Below, in pieces: positions 1-8,795 of a stretch of 64,000 nt of DNA. The stretch lies in the NCBI RefSeq assembly GCF_004362525.1, contig NZ_SNXS01000005.1, positions 186,001 to 250,000 of the forward strand, read 5' to 3'. The translations under genes were made by a program, and so were the position numbers. Within the stretch, counting starts at the first letter, position 1. Each line of letters starts with the position of its first letter. The notes beneath the pieces are model-generated. The model did not search any database, was not told the origin of the DNA, and saw nothing but the letters and a program-made list of their open reading frames with translations. Origin of the DNA: Roseateles toxinivorans. GTDB lineage: Bacteria > Pseudomonadota > Gammaproteobacteria > Burkholderiales > Burkholderiaceae_C.

Positions 1-2
1 GC

Positions 3-449
3 GCCAAACCCAGCCCCGAGCCGCGTCAGCGCGAGCAGGACGAGCAGCAGGCGCTGCGCCAGGCGCTGTCGGACGACTTTGACGTCGATTCGCTGCTCGA
101 AACCGACGAGGCCTTGTCGTTCCGCCGCACCAATATCAGCCAGGAGGTGGTGCGCAAGCTGCGCCGCGGCCACTGGTCGCTTCAGGGCCAGATCGATCTG
201 CATGGCCTGCGCCGCGACGAGGCCCGAGAGTCGCTGGGCGAGTTCATCCACCACGCCGCCCGCACCGGCATGCGCTGCGTGCGCGTGGTCCATGGCAAGG
301 GCAATGGCTCGCCGGGCCGGGAGCCGGTGCTGAAGGCCCGCGTGCGGCGCTGGCTGGTGCAAAAGCAGGAGGTGCTGGCCTTCACGCAGGCGCGTGCGAG
401 CGAGGGCGGCAACGGGGCGCTGATCGTGTTGCTGCAGGGAGCAAGCTAG
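3..449 (+). CDS. Smr-domain protein, 5' end missing
   Basis: The reading frame is open from the left edge of the window, so the true start lies outside it. After a charged, Gln/Glu-rich stretch comes an Smr (small MutS-related) domain. It carries the IDLHGLRRDEA motif (family LDLHG..x..EA) and, about 40 residues later, VVHGKGNGSPG, the second conserved HGxG loop. Smr domains act as nucleases or nucleic-acid binders; stand-alone bacterial Smr proteins such as SmrB cleave mRNA at collided ribosomes. Which role applies here is inference. The gene converges with the globin gene and both end at a perfect hairpin. Confidence 0.85.
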   Translation, partial: AKPSPEPRQREQDEQQALRQALSDDFDVDSLLETDEALSFRRTNISQEVVRKLRRGHWSLQGQIDLHGLRRDEARESLGEFIHHAARTGMRCVRVVHGKGNGSPGREPVLKARVRRWLVQKQEVLAFTQARASEGGNGALIVLLQGAS

Positions 450-450
450 C

Positions 451-484
451 AGGCTGTCGGGCTTGGGGTCGAGCCCGACAGCCT
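451..484. terminator. Perfect 13-bp hairpin between convergent genes
   Basis: AGGCTGTCGGGCT (451-463) and its exact reverse complement (472-484) are separated by an 8-base loop. The hairpin sits between the stops of the Smr and globin genes. Neither side has a long T tract, so termination efficiency is uncertain, but position and stability suit a shared bidirectional terminator. Confidence 0.55.
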
Positions 485-485
485 C

Positions 486-890
486 CTAGGCCGGGCAGTT
501 CCTCATCCAGTCGGCGGTGCCGAAAAACGCATCGGCCAGGCGCTGCTCCAGCACCGGATCAAACCCCAGCTCCTGCATCGCCTGGCGCATGCACAGCATC
601 CACTGGTCGCGTTCGGCAATGCCGATGGCAAAGGGCATGTGGCGGGCGCGCAGGCGCGGATGGCCGAAGCGTTCGATGTAGTGGTCGGGACCGCCCAGCC
701 AGCCACAGAGAAACCAGTTCAGCTTGTCGCGGGAGCCGTCGAGCGTGGTGGGATGGATTGCCCGCAGCCTGGCATAACCGGGCTCGAGGTCCATCAGATC
801 GTAAAAGCGATCGACCAGGGCGCGCACGGCGGGCTCGCCGCCCAGCAGGTCAAAGGCCGTGGTCTGGCCGCCTTGTTCAGTTTCTGACAT
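486..890 (-). CDS. Group II truncated hemoglobin (TrHbO type)
   Basis: A 134-residue globin. It contains the group II signature: WLGGP, then GHPRLRARHMPF. By analogy with mycobacterial trHbO, His84 in RHMPF is the proximal haem ligand, Tyr30 the B10 distal residue and Trp97 the G8 residue. Such proteins bind oxygen and are linked to respiration, peroxide or nitric oxide handling; the exact role here is unknown. The gene lies 27 bp downstream of the MinD/FlhG-like gene on the same strand and may be co-transcribed with it. Length is normal for the family with short N- and C-terminal extensions. Confidence 0.9.
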   Translation of the reverse strand: MSETEQGGQTTAFDLLGGEPAVRALVDRFYDLMDLEPGYARLRAIHPTTLDGSRDKLNWFLCGWLGGPDHYIERFGHPRLRARHMPFAIGIAERDQWMLCMRQAMQELGFDPVLEQRLADAFFGTADWMRNCPA

Positions 891-917
891 CGGAAAACGT
901 CCAGGGCTGAGGGCAGA

Positions 918-1718
918 TCACTCGCACAGCTTGGCTGCCAAGGCGCGTATCGCCTGGGCCGCTTCGGAGCCCGGATAGACCTCCATCAGCAGCTGGCGGC
1001 GACGTACCGATTCGCGCACCGCGTTGTCGCTGCGCACCTCGCCCAGCAGCTCCAGCTTCACCGGCTGGGGCAGGCCCACGTCGACGAAGCGCTGCACCAC
1101 CTGCTGCAGCTGGTTGCGCACCGTCTTGCCCTCACCGAGCTGCTGGACCTGATTCACCAGCAGGCCGATGTGGCGGCGCTCCTGCTGCGTGGCCAGCACC
1201 TTGATGGTGGCATAGGCATCGGTCATCGAGGTCGGCTCGGGCGTGGCCACGACCAGCACCTGCTCGGCCAGCGAGATGGCAAAGAGCACCACATCGGAGA
1301 TGCCGGCGCCGGTGTCCAGCAAGACCCAGTCGAAACGGGGCTTGACCTGGTCGATGATCTGCAAGAGCTTGTCGCGCACCTCGGGCGTCAGCCGCGAGTA
1401 CTCGACCAGCCCGGAGCCGGCCAGCAGCACGAAGAAACCGCCGGGCGCGGGCAGGATCGCGTCTTCCAGGGTCGCCTTGTCGGTAAAGACGTCGTGCAGG
1501 GTGATCTTGGGGTACAGGTTCAGCACCACATCCAGATTGGCCAGGCCCAGGTCGGCGTCCAGCACCAGTACGCGCTCGCCGCGTGCGGCCAGGGCCGCGG
1601 CCAGATTGGCGGTGACGAAGGTCTTGCCCACGCCCCCCTTGCCGCTGGTCACCGCCAGCGTGCGGGCCACGGCGCGCCGGGCGCCGGGTTTGGTGGCAGT
1701 CGCAGTGATCGTGCTCAT
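918..1718 (-). CDS. MinD/ParA-family ATPase, FlhG-like
   Basis: A 266-residue deviant-Walker P-loop ATPase. SGKGGVGKT (residues 25-33) is the Walker A motif, DADLGLANLDV is the family's switch region, and LLDTGAG lies in the Walker B area. These proteins dimerise on ATP at the membrane or pole. The sequence looks like the FlhG/FleN branch that controls flagellar number and position. However, its N terminus lacks the DQA..LR activator helix that FlhG uses to stimulate the FlhF GTPase, and flhF is not next to it. It starts inside the end of the upstream diguanylate cyclase gene (ATGA overlap), so the two are probably translated together. Its closeness to che genes supports a motility role, but that is inference. 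Confidence 0.8.
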   Translation of the reverse strand: MSTITATATKPGARRAVARTLAVTSGKGGVGKTFVTANLAAALAARGERVLVLDADLGLANLDVVLNLYPKITLHDVFTDKATLEDAILPAPGGFFVLLAGSGLVEYSRLTPEVRDKLLQIIDQVKPRFDWVLLDTGAGISDVVLFAISLAEQVLVVATPEPTSMTDAYATIKVLATQQERRHIGLLVNQVQQLGEGKTVRNQLQQVVQRFVDVGLPQPVKLELLGEVRSDNAVRESVRRRQLLMEVYPGSEAAQAIRALAAKLCE

Positions 1719-2488
1719 TCAACTTCCTGAAACTGCGTGGCTGCGAACAGCATGCCTTTTTCCTCGGCGCTGACCAGGCATTCGGCCTGGGGCTCCAGAC
1801 AGGCGCGGTTACGACCCTCGGCCTTGGCACGGTAGAGCTGGCGATCGGCCCGCTCCATCCACAGCAGGGCCGAGGAGCGCACCCATTGCGGGGCGAAGGC
1901 GCCGCCGAGGCTGACGGTCACCGCCAGCGATTTGCCGGGCGCCACCTGCACATTCAATTCCGACACCATCTGCCGCACCCGCTCGGCCACCGTGCGGCCG
2001 AAGGTGAAGGGGCAGCTGGGCAGGATGATGGAAAACTCTTCGCCGCCGACGCGGGCCACCGTGTCCATCGGCCGAACAGCACGGTTCACCGCCTCGGCCA
2101 CGGCCTGTATCACCAGGTCGCCGGCGGCGTGTCCGTAGGTGTCGTTGACGGCCTTGAAATGGTCGATGTCCAGGGTCAGCAGCAGGGCCGACTCGCCGGA
2201 GCGGGCGACCCGGTCCACCTCGCGCGAAAGCGCCATCTCGAACGAGCGGCGATTGACCAGGCCGGTCAACGCATCGCGGCTGGAGAGATCGCACAGCGCG
2301 TCCAGCACGCCTTGCAGCCACGCTGCGCTGCGCGGCTCGGCGTCCGGCAGGCTGGCACCGGCCTGCTGCAGCAGTTGCAGGGCCAAGTCCAGACGCAACT
2401 CGGCGGCGTCAATCAACGGTGGCGGGTCAATCGGCTTCAAAGGTCTCTCGGACAGGGTACAAATGAGTCTAGCAGGCAAGCTTGTCAC
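1715..2488 (-). CDS. Diguanylate cyclase (GGDEF domain)
   Basis: About 257 residues: a short N-terminal helical region of unknown function, then a GGDEF domain from about residue 65. GGEEF (148-152) is an intact active site making cyclic-di-GMP from two GTP. RPMD (139-142), exactly five residues before it, is the RxxD inhibitory site, so product inhibition is likely. No membrane segment or recognisable sensor domain is visible. The given start is a GTG; a TTG about 16 codons later, preceded by a GAGAG sequence, is also possible. It overlaps the FlhG-like gene by four bases and is divergent from cheR. It may tie c-di-GMP to motility. Confidence 0.88.
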   Translation of the reverse strand: MTSLPARLICTLSERPLKPIDPPPLIDAAELRLDLALQLLQQAGASLPDAEPRSAAWLQGVLDALCDLSSRDALTGLVNRRSFEMALSREVDRVARSGESALLLTLDIDHFKAVNDTYGHAAGDLVIQAVAEAVNRAVRPMDTVARVGGEEFSIILPSCPFTFGRTVAERVRQMVSELNVQVAPGKSLAVTVSLGGAFAPQWVRSSALLWMERADRQLYRAKAEGRNRACLEPQAECLVSAEEKGMLFAATQFQEVE

Positions 2489-2518
2489 GGAGCGAAGAAT
2501 AGCGAGGCCAACTCCGTG
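2486..2518. promoter_or_regulatory. Inverted repeat in the diguanylate cyclase/cheR divergent region
   Basis: CACGGAG (2486-2492) and CTCCGTG (2512-2518) form a perfect 7-bp inverted repeat. The left arm covers the putative GTG start of the diguanylate cyclase on the reverse strand. It lies in the 129-bp region that must hold both promoters. It could be an operator or an mRNA hairpin; no known regulator site was recognised. Confidence 0.3.
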
Positions 2519-2617
2519 CTGTTCTTGGCTTACTTTTGGAGTACAAGGAACAGACTCGTTCCATCACTTCAACGCCGAAGCGATCAAGCTCGCTGTGGGC
2601 TCAAAAAAAAGACCGCC

Positions 2618-3472
2618 ATGACCGCTGTGCTGAACACTGCCTCGACGCAAGACGGGCTCGACAATGAGTTCACCTTCAACCGCAATGACTTCGACCGTGT
2701 CCGCAAACTGATCTATCAGCATGCCGGCATCAGCCTGCATGAGGGCAAGCAGGCGATGGTCTACAGCCGACTCTCAAGGCGCCTGCGCGAGACCGGCCAC
2801 CGCAGCTTCGGCGACTATCTGCAGTGGCTGGAGAACGCAAGCGGCGCCCAGGGCGCCAGCGAATGGCAGGAGTTCGTCAACTGCCTGACCACCAACCTGA
2901 CCTCGTTCTTTCGCGAGGACCACCACTTCCAGTGCCTGATGGACGACCTCAAGCCCCATGCCGGCAAGCCGCTGCGCATCTGGTGCTGCGCGGCCTCCAC
3001 CGGCGAGGAGCCCTATTCGATCGCGATGACGGTGGCCGAGGCGCTGGGCACGAATGCCACGGCGCAGATCGTCGCCAGCGATATCGACACCAATGTGCTC
3101 AACACCGCGCGGCGCGGCGTCTACAGCGCCGAGGCGCGAGGCCTGTCGCCCGAGCGGCTGCGCAAGCACTTCATGCGCGGCACCGGCAACAACTCGGGCC
3201 AGATCCGCATCAAGCCCGAGCTGGCCAAGAAGATCGAGTTCCGCTCGCTGAACCTGATGGACCAGCAATGGTCCTTGGGCGACCCGTTCCAGATCGTGTT
3301 CTGCCGCAATGTGATGATCTACTTTGACGCGCCGACCCAGCGCAAGGTGCTGGAGCGCATCCACCGGGTGATGAAGCCCGGTGGCCTGCTGTTCGTCGGC
3401 CATTCCGAGAACTTCACCGAATCCAGGGACTTGTTCCGCCTGCGCGGAAAAACAATTTACGAACGCGTGTGA
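2618..3472 (+). CDS. cheR: Chemotaxis protein methyltransferase CheR
   Basis: A 284-residue SAM-dependent enzyme that methylates glutamates on chemoreceptors for adaptation. The N-terminal CheR helical domain contains TTNLTSFFRE (91-100). The SAM-binding domain contains CAASTGEEPYS (about 124-134), ASDID (153-157) and FCRNVMIYF, and the protein ends with the family's GHSENF region. Start chosen at the first ATG before conserved sequence; the ribosome site is weak and is replaced by an A-rich run. It begins a cheR-cheD-cheB set on the forward strand. No C-terminal pentapeptide-binding extension is obvious. Confidence 0.95.
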   Translation: MTAVLNTASTQDGLDNEFTFNRNDFDRVRKLIYQHAGISLHEGKQAMVYSRLSRRLRETGHRSFGDYLQWLENASGAQGASEWQEFVNCLTTNLTSFFREDHHFQCLMDDLKPHAGKPLRIWCCAASTGEEPYSIAMTVAEALGTNATAQIVASDIDTNVLNTARRGVYSAEARGLSPERLRKHFMRGTGNNSGQIRIKPELAKKIEFRSLNLMDQQWSLGDPFQIVFCRNVMIYFDAPTQRKVLERIHRVMKPGGLLFVGHSENFTESRDLFRLRGKTIYERV

Positions 3473-3519
3473 CCGGGCCATCAAGCCTCACCCCACGCTG
3501 CCGATAAAAGCCAAAGCCT

Positions 3520-4200
3520 ATGGAATCCGCACAGTCCAACTCCCCAGCTCGTCCCGCCGCGGCCGCCTTCACGAGCTCATCGTTGGGGGGGTCGCCACGG
3601 CTGACCAAGCTCAAATCCCAGGCCCGCAAGCCCGGCGAAGCCTCCTTCTTCTTCTGGGACGCCCATTTCAAGAATGAGGCGGTGAAGATTCTCCCCGGCG
3701 AATACTTCGTGGACAGCGAAGACATACTGGTCATGACGACCCTGGGCTCCTGCATCGCCGCCTGCATCTGGGACCGCAATGCCAAGGTCGGCGGCATGAA
3801 CCACTTCATGCTGCCCGAGGGCGCCGGCGACTCGGGCCGCTACGGCTCGTTCGCGATGGAACTGCTGATCAACGAGATGATGAAGCGCGGCGCCTCGCGC
3901 ATGACCATGGAAGCCAAGATCTTTGGCGGCGGCGCGGTCATCGGCGGCATGAACACCATCAACGTCGGCGAGCGCAACACCGCCTTCGTGATCGACTATC
4001 TGAAGACCGAGCGCATACCCATCGTCTCCAAGGACGTGCTCGACATCTATCCCCGCAAGGTCTGCTTTCTGCCCCACAGCGGCAAGGCGATGGTGAAACG
4101 CCTCGCCCCGGCCAATACCGATGCGCTGGTCCAGCAAGACAGGCTGGCCGCACAGAAGGTGGCGCCGGTCGTCGCGGGTGGCTCGGTGGACCTGTTCTAG
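3520..4200 (+). CDS. cheD: Chemoreceptor glutamine deamidase CheD
   Basis: A 226-residue protein of the CheD family, which converts specific receptor glutamines to glutamates and in some species tunes CheC. The hallmark catalytic region is [13 protein letters not shown], with the nucleophilic Cys after GS. Next comes [10 protein letters not shown] with the catalytic His, then KIFGGG. The first 45 residues are low-complexity and not conserved in shorter homologues. It lies 47 bp after cheR and 17 bp before cheB, so one transcript is likely. Confidence 0.95.
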   Translation: MESAQSNSPARPAAAAFTSSSLGGSPRLTKLKSQARKPGEASFFFWDAHFKNEAVKILPGEYFVDSEDILVMTTLGSCIAACIWDRNAKVGGMNHFMLPEGAGDSGRYGSFAMELLINEMMKRGASRMTMEAKIFGGGAVIGGMNTINVGERNTAFVIDYLKTERIPIVSKDVLDIYPRKVCFLPHSGKAMVKRLAPANTDALVQQDRLAAQKVAPVVAGGSVDLF

Positions 4201-4217
4201 AAGTTGGAGAGAACGGC

Positions 4218-5315
4218 ATGGCCAAAACCACAGTGGTCGTCGTGGACGACTCGGCGCTGGTGCGCAGCATCCTGACCGAAATCATCAACCGCCAGCCCGA
4301 CATGATTTGCGTCGGCGCCGCCAGCGACCCGCTGATCGCGCGCGAGATGATTCGCAACCTCAACCCCGACGTGATCACGCTGGACGTGGAAATGCCGCGC
4401 ATGGACGGCATCGACTTCCTGTCGCGCCTGATGCGGCTGCGACCGATGCCGGTGGTGATGGTCTCCACCTTGACCGAGCGGGGCGCCGAGGTGACGATGA
4501 AGGCGCTGGAGCTGGGCGCGGTCGATTTCGTCGCCAAACCCAAGATCGGTGTGGCCGATGGCATACGCCAGCTGGCCGACGACATCACCGACAAGATACG
4601 CATCGCCGCCAAGGCGCACATCCGTCGCCACGCGGCCCCTGCGCCGGCCCCCACCGCGGGCGGTGCACCGGCAGCACCCGCCAAACCGGTGACGATGGCC
4701 GGCATCGGTCGCCTCTCGACCGAGAAGATCATCTTCATTGGCGCCTCCACCGGTGGCACCGAGGCGACCAAGGACGTGCTGATCAATCTGCCGGCCGACT
4801 GCCCGGCCGTTGTCATTACCCAGCACATGCCGCCAGGCTTCACCAAGAGCTATGCGGCGCGGCTGGACAGCCTGTGCCGCATCCGCGTCAAGGAAGCCCA
4901 GGACGGCGAGCGCATCCTGCCCGGTCATGGCTACATCGCGCCGGGCGGCTTTCACTTGAGTGTCGAGCGCTCGGGCGCCAACTACATCGCCCGGGTGCAG
5001 GACGGCGAGCCGGTGAACCGCCACAAGCCCTCGGTCGAGGTGCTGTTCCACTCGGCGGCCCGCGTCGTCGGCCCCAACGCCTTGGGCATCATGCTCACCG
5101 GCATGGGCGCGGACGGCGCCAAGGCGATGAAGGTGATGAAGGACGCCGGCTCCTACAACTTCGTGCAGGACGAGGCCACCTGCGTGGTGTTCGGCATGCC
5201 GCGCGAGGCCATCAACGCCGGCGCGGCCGACGAGGTCTTGCCGCTGCAGCAGATCGCGCCGCGGCTGATCGATCGCCTGCGCAGCACTTCGGGCATTGCA
5301 CTCAGTCGCGTCTGA
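4218..5315 (+). CDS. cheB: Chemotaxis response regulator methylesterase CheB
   Basis: A 365-residue protein. The N-terminal receiver domain (about 5-120) has the acidic pair D10/D11 and phospho-acceptor Asp56 in TLDVEMP. An Ala/Pro linker (about 138-158) follows, then the C-terminal methylesterase. Its catalytic triad is visible as Ser177 in GASTGG, His203 in TQHMPPG and Asp299 in GMGADG. CheB removes receptor methyl groups, and CheA normally phosphorylates it. A GGAGAG ribosome site precedes the ATG. No cheA, cheW or cheY lies in the window, so the rest of the pathway is encoded elsewhere. Confidence 0.96.
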   Translation: MAKTTVVVVDDSALVRSILTEIINRQPDMICVGAASDPLIAREMIRNLNPDVITLDVEMPRMDGIDFLSRLMRLRPMPVVMVSTLTERGAEVTMKALELGAVDFVAKPKIGVADGIRQLADDITDKIRIAAKAHIRRHAAPAPAPTAGGAPAAPAKPVTMAGIGRLSTEKIIFIGASTGGTEATKDVLINLPADCPAVVITQHMPPGFTKSYAARLDSLCRIRVKEAQDGERILPGHGYIAPGGFHLSVERSGANYIARVQDGEPVNRHKPSVEVLFHSAARVVGPNALGIMLTGMGADGAKAMKVMKDAGSYNFVQDEATCVVFGMPREAINAGAADEVLPLQQIAPRLIDRLRSTSGIALSRV

Positions 5316-5325
5316 TACACCGCGT

Positions 5326-8300
5326 CTAGCGATTCAAGGCTTCCCAGGCGCGCACGATCTCGCGGTTGTGCGGCACGTTGCTCAGGAATCCCTGGCGCAC
5401 CCGGGCGTCGCTGATGCGCGCGGCCTGGGCCTGCAATTCGGCATGGGCCGCCGCCAGCACCTCCAGCGCGCGCACGTCGCCGGCTGCCAGCAGCACCTGG
5501 TAGCAGGTCAGTGGCAGTAGCAGCGGCTCCTCGGTACCGTCCAGGCTGCCGCCGCCGGCCAGGTGAGCCAGGATCAGCTCGACCTGCCGCAAGGCCTCGG
5601 CCACCTGGCCCCGGGCCAGCGCCACACGGGCCAGGCCCGAGACCGGATCGAGCACCTGCTGGCCGCGCATCTTCAGCTGCAGCAGCCGGTCGCGTGAATC
5701 GGCGTAGGCGGTCTGTGCGGCCTCCAGCCGCCCCAACCCCAGCTCGGCATGGCCGGCGACCAGGCGCGCATAGGCCTCCAGGTCGCGCTGGCCGCTGGCG
5801 GCGGCCGCCTCCAGCGCCGCATTGGCGTGGGCCAGGGCGCTGGTGTCGTCGCCCTGCAGATGGGCCACCGAGCCGGTGTTCAACAGCACCACCGCCTCTG
5901 TGTCGCGCTGGCCCAGCGCACGGGCCAGGCGCAGGCCCTGGTCGAGATGCTGGCGCGCCTTGGCATAGTCACCCAGGCGGGGATAGACCGAGCCCAGATT
6001 GTTCAGCCGCAAACCCTCGGCGCCGCGGTCCCTGGCCTCGCGCACCATCAGCAGGCCGCGCTCGAAGCAGTCGGCGGCGGTGGCCAGATCGCCCTGCTCC
6101 ATCGCGATCAGGCCCAGCGCATTGACCAGCTTGCTCTCGCCCACGCGGTCGCCCTGCCGCCGGGCCAGGGCCAGGCCCTGCTCGGACACCTCGCGGGCGC
6201 CGGCATAGTCCCCTCGACCGGTCAGGGTGGTGGCCAGGCTGGGAAACAGCGCCGGCGGCACCTCGGGCAGCCCGGCGGCCAACGCAAAGCCGGCCCGGTC
6301 GGCGCGCTCGGCGGCCTCGAAATCACCGGCCGCGCGCAGCACAAAAGCCTGGCGCAGCAGGACTTCGATGCGCCGCTGGTCGTCGTCCAGCCGCTCGGCC
6401 AGCTCGGCCAGCGCCTGCAGGTCGGCCTCGTGGGCGGCGCGGTCCTCGCGCGTCTGCAGCAGGCGTTCGCGCAGGCGCAGCAGCCGCCAGCGCGCCTCAT
6501 GGTCATCGCCTTGTGCCAGCGCCAGGCCGCGGGCGACGAAACCCAGCATGGCCTCGTTGGCATAGCGGGCGGCGGCGTCCTCGGCGGCGCGGACGAAGTA
6601 GCTCAGCGCATTGCGCATATCGCCGGCCCGTTCGAAGTGCTCGGCCGCCGGGCCCAGGGTCTGCGACAGGCCGCTGGCCCCCGACTCGCCCAGATGCACC
6701 AGCCAGGCGGCCGCCTTGGCGTGGTACTCGCGCCGGCTGCGGCGCAGCAGGCTGTCATAGGTGACCTGGTGCAGGATCTGGTGCTTGAACGCGTATTCGT
6801 TCTGGCCCTCGAAGGCCGCGCGGTCGTGGGGCACCACCAGGCCGCGCCGGATCTGCGCGTCCAGCGGCTGCAGCGCCTGGGCGTCGAGCGCGGCCAGCGC
6901 CTGGTCCCAGAACACGAAGCCGATCACCGCGGCCTGCTGCAGCGACAGCTTCTCGTGCGGAGCCAGCGTGTCCAGCCGCGCCTGCAACACGCCGGTGAGC
7001 GTCGGTGGTACCTGGGCGGCCTGCAGCTTGTCGGGCAGCAGATGCCAGCGCCCTCCTTGCACCGCGATGGCGCCCTCGTCGATCAGCATGCGCAGCAGTT
7101 CCTCCATATAGAAGGGATTGCCCTCGGCGCCGCCGGTGATCAGCTCGCGCAGGGTCGGCGGCACAGGGTTCAGGCGCTGCAGCAGCACATTGGCCAGTTC
7201 GCGGCTGCCGCGCTTGTCCAGCGGCTGCAGGTCGATGCGCTGGTGGGTGGCCTCGCCCTCGGCCCAGTCGGCCCGGCGCTCGAACAGCAGCGGGCGGGTC
7301 AGGCCCAGCATCAGCGTCGGCACATCTCGGTTGACCTGCAGCAGGTAGTCGACGAAATCCAGCGAGCCGTCATCGGCCCAGTGCAGATCGTCCAGCAGCA
7401 GCAGATTGGGCAGGCCGTCGCGGGCATGGGCGATGCGCAGCATCTGCGCCACCGCGTGAAAGCCGCGGTTGCGGATCTGCCGGCCGTCTTCGAGAATGCC
7501 GCGCAGATGGGGACTGCCCGAGAAGTCCAGGCCGATCAGATGCCCCAGCAGATGGGCATGAGCCTCGCCCTCCTCCGCCCCCATGTCAAAGCGGGGCAGC
7601 AGCCCTTCGCAGAATTTGCGGCGGGCGGTGGCCGGATCGTCCTCCTCGCTGATCTGCAGGCTGCGGCACAGCAGGTCGCGCAAGAGCCCGAACGGATGGC
7701 TCTGGGCGCGCGGGTCGGCACGGCCGCGCAGCACCAGGGCGGGCCGATCCTGGTCTTCCACCCAGCGCTCGAACTCCTGCAACAGCCGGCTCTTGCCAAG
7801 CCCCGCCTCGGCGACCACCAGCACCGAGCTGAAGGCGGCCTTGCGCGCCACCGCCCCCCAGGCCTCCTGCAGCAGCTCCATCTCGGCCTCGCGCGCCACC
7901 ATGCGCACCTCCAGGCCCTCGATGCCGCGCGAGCCGGTATGGAAGGCGCGCGGCTGCACGCCCTGCACCAGATAGGTGGCCAGCGGCTGGTCATAACCCT
8001 TGACGATCAGCGGCGGCTGCTCGCTGACGCGGAACAGGCCGCGCACATGGCGGTAGCTGTCATGGCTGATGCGCAACTCGCCGGGCGGGGCGCTCTGCTC
8101 CATGCGGGCGGCCAGGTTGACGGTGGCACCGCGTATCGTGCCCTCGGCATCGACACCACCGCCCAGCAGCACCGGGCCGGTGTTGATGCCCACGCGCACC
8201 TGAAAACCTGTCACGCGCAGATCGCGGGCCACCCGGGTCGCATGGCGCTGCGCCTCGGCCAGCACCTCAAGGCCGGCGCGGATGGCCCGCTCCGGGTCGT

Positions 8301-8652
8301 CCTCATGGGCCTCGTCGGCACCGAACACGGCCAGCAGGCCATCGCCCGCGTACTGCAGGACCCGGCCCGAGAAGCGCTGGACGATGGCCGTGAAGCGCTC
8401 CAGCGCGCCGTCGATCACCGCCTGCACGTCCTCCGGGTCCAGGCCCTGGCCCATCGCGGTGGAGCCCACCGTATCGATGAACATCACCGTCACCTGCTTG
8501 AGCTGCTGCGCCGGTGCCGCGACCGATCTGAGCAGGCCCTGCAGCTGGGTACGCATGGCCGCGATGGCCACGTCCACCACCGCGTCGCCGAGGGTGCCGC
8601 GCTGCGCCTCAAGCGCCGCCATGCCAGCCTCGATCTGCTCTTGTTCGGTCAT
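5326..8652 (-). CDS. Class III nucleotide cyclase / ATPase / TPR regulator
   Basis: A 1108-residue cytoplasmic protein with three parts. A class III adenylate/guanylate cyclase domain (about 50-215) contains the metal Asp in FIDTVGST, GDGLLAVFG, and the Asn/Arg of NLAARME. The usual purine-recognition Lys ahead of GDG is Gln here, as I recall for cyclases of this architecture. Next is a STAND/AAA-type ATPase (about 270-560), with Walker A AEAGLGKSRL and Walker B LLLLDDLHWAD. The rest is a long helical TPR region. Similar proteins are multi-domain signal integrators; their ligands are mostly unknown. The start was set at the ATG leading MTEQEQ, since the 41 codons upstream look non-coding. The gene converges with cheB 10 bp away. 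Confidence 0.88.
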   Translation of the reverse strand: MTEQEQIEAGMAALEAQRGTLGDAVVDVAIAAMRTQLQGLLRSVAAPAQQLKQVTVMFIDTVGSTAMGQGLDPEDVQAVIDGALERFTAIVQRFSGRVLQYAGDGLLAVFGADEAHEDDPERAIRAGLEVLAEAQRHATRVARDLRVTGFQVRVGINTGPVLLGGGVDAEGTIRGATVNLAARMEQSAPPGELRISHDSYRHVRGLFRVSEQPPLIVKGYDQPLATYLVQGVQPRAFHTGSRGIEGLEVRMVAREAEMELLQEAWGAVARKAAFSSVLVVAEAGLGKSRLLQEFERWVEDQDRPALVLRGRADPRAQSHPFGLLRDLLCRSLQISEEDDPATARRKFCEGLLPRFDMGAEEGEAHAHLLGHLIGLDFSGSPHLRGILEDGRQIRNRGFHAVAQMLRIAHARDGLPNLLLLDDLHWADDGSLDFVDYLLQVNRDVPTLMLGLTRPLLFERRADWAEGEATHQRIDLQPLDKRGSRELANVLLQRLNPVPPTLRELITGGAEGNPFYMEELLRMLIDEGAIAVQGGRWHLLPDKLQAAQVPPTLTGVLQARLDTLAPHEKLSLQQAAVIGFVFWDQALAALDAQALQPLDAQIRRGLVVPHDRAAFEGQNEYAFKHQILHQVTYDSLLRRSRREYHAKAAAWLVHLGESGASGLSQTLGPAAEHFERAGDMRNALSYFVRAAEDAAARYANEAMLGFVARGLALAQGDDHEARWRLLRLRERLLQTREDRAAHEADLQALAELAERLDDDQRRIEVLLRQAFVLRAAGDFEAAERADRAGFALAAGLPEVPPALFPSLATTLTGRGDYAGAREVSEQGLALARRQGDRVGESKLVNALGLIAMEQGDLATAADCFERGLLMVREARDRGAEGLRLNNLGSVYPRLGDYAKARQHLDQGLRLARALGQRDTEAVVLLNTGSVAHLQGDDTSALAHANAALEAAAASGQRDLEAYARLVAGHAELGLGRLEAAQTAYADSRDRLLQLKMRGQQVLDPVSGLARVALARGQVAEALRQVELILAHLAGGGSLDGTEEPLLLPLTCYQVLLAAGDVRALEVLAAAHAELQAQAARISDARVRQGFLSNVPHNREIVRAWEALNR

Positions 8653-8795
8653 GCATGAGCCTCGCGTCTGAGCCAGGGGCCGTGCATTGCTTTGCTCTCG
8701 AGGCCCTGCTGTGCTACTGTTCCCCCGCTGAATACTACAGGCCTTGTCGTTGGGCTGCATGAGTTGATCGACCACGTTCTCCGCCAGGAGTCGAG

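Noticed and set aside
5749-8658. A 969-codon forward reading frame opposite the cyclase gene
   Set aside because: It is an antisense shadow caused by high G+C. Its protein is low-complexity, with no family motifs, while the reverse-strand frame has intact cyclase and ATPase motifs.
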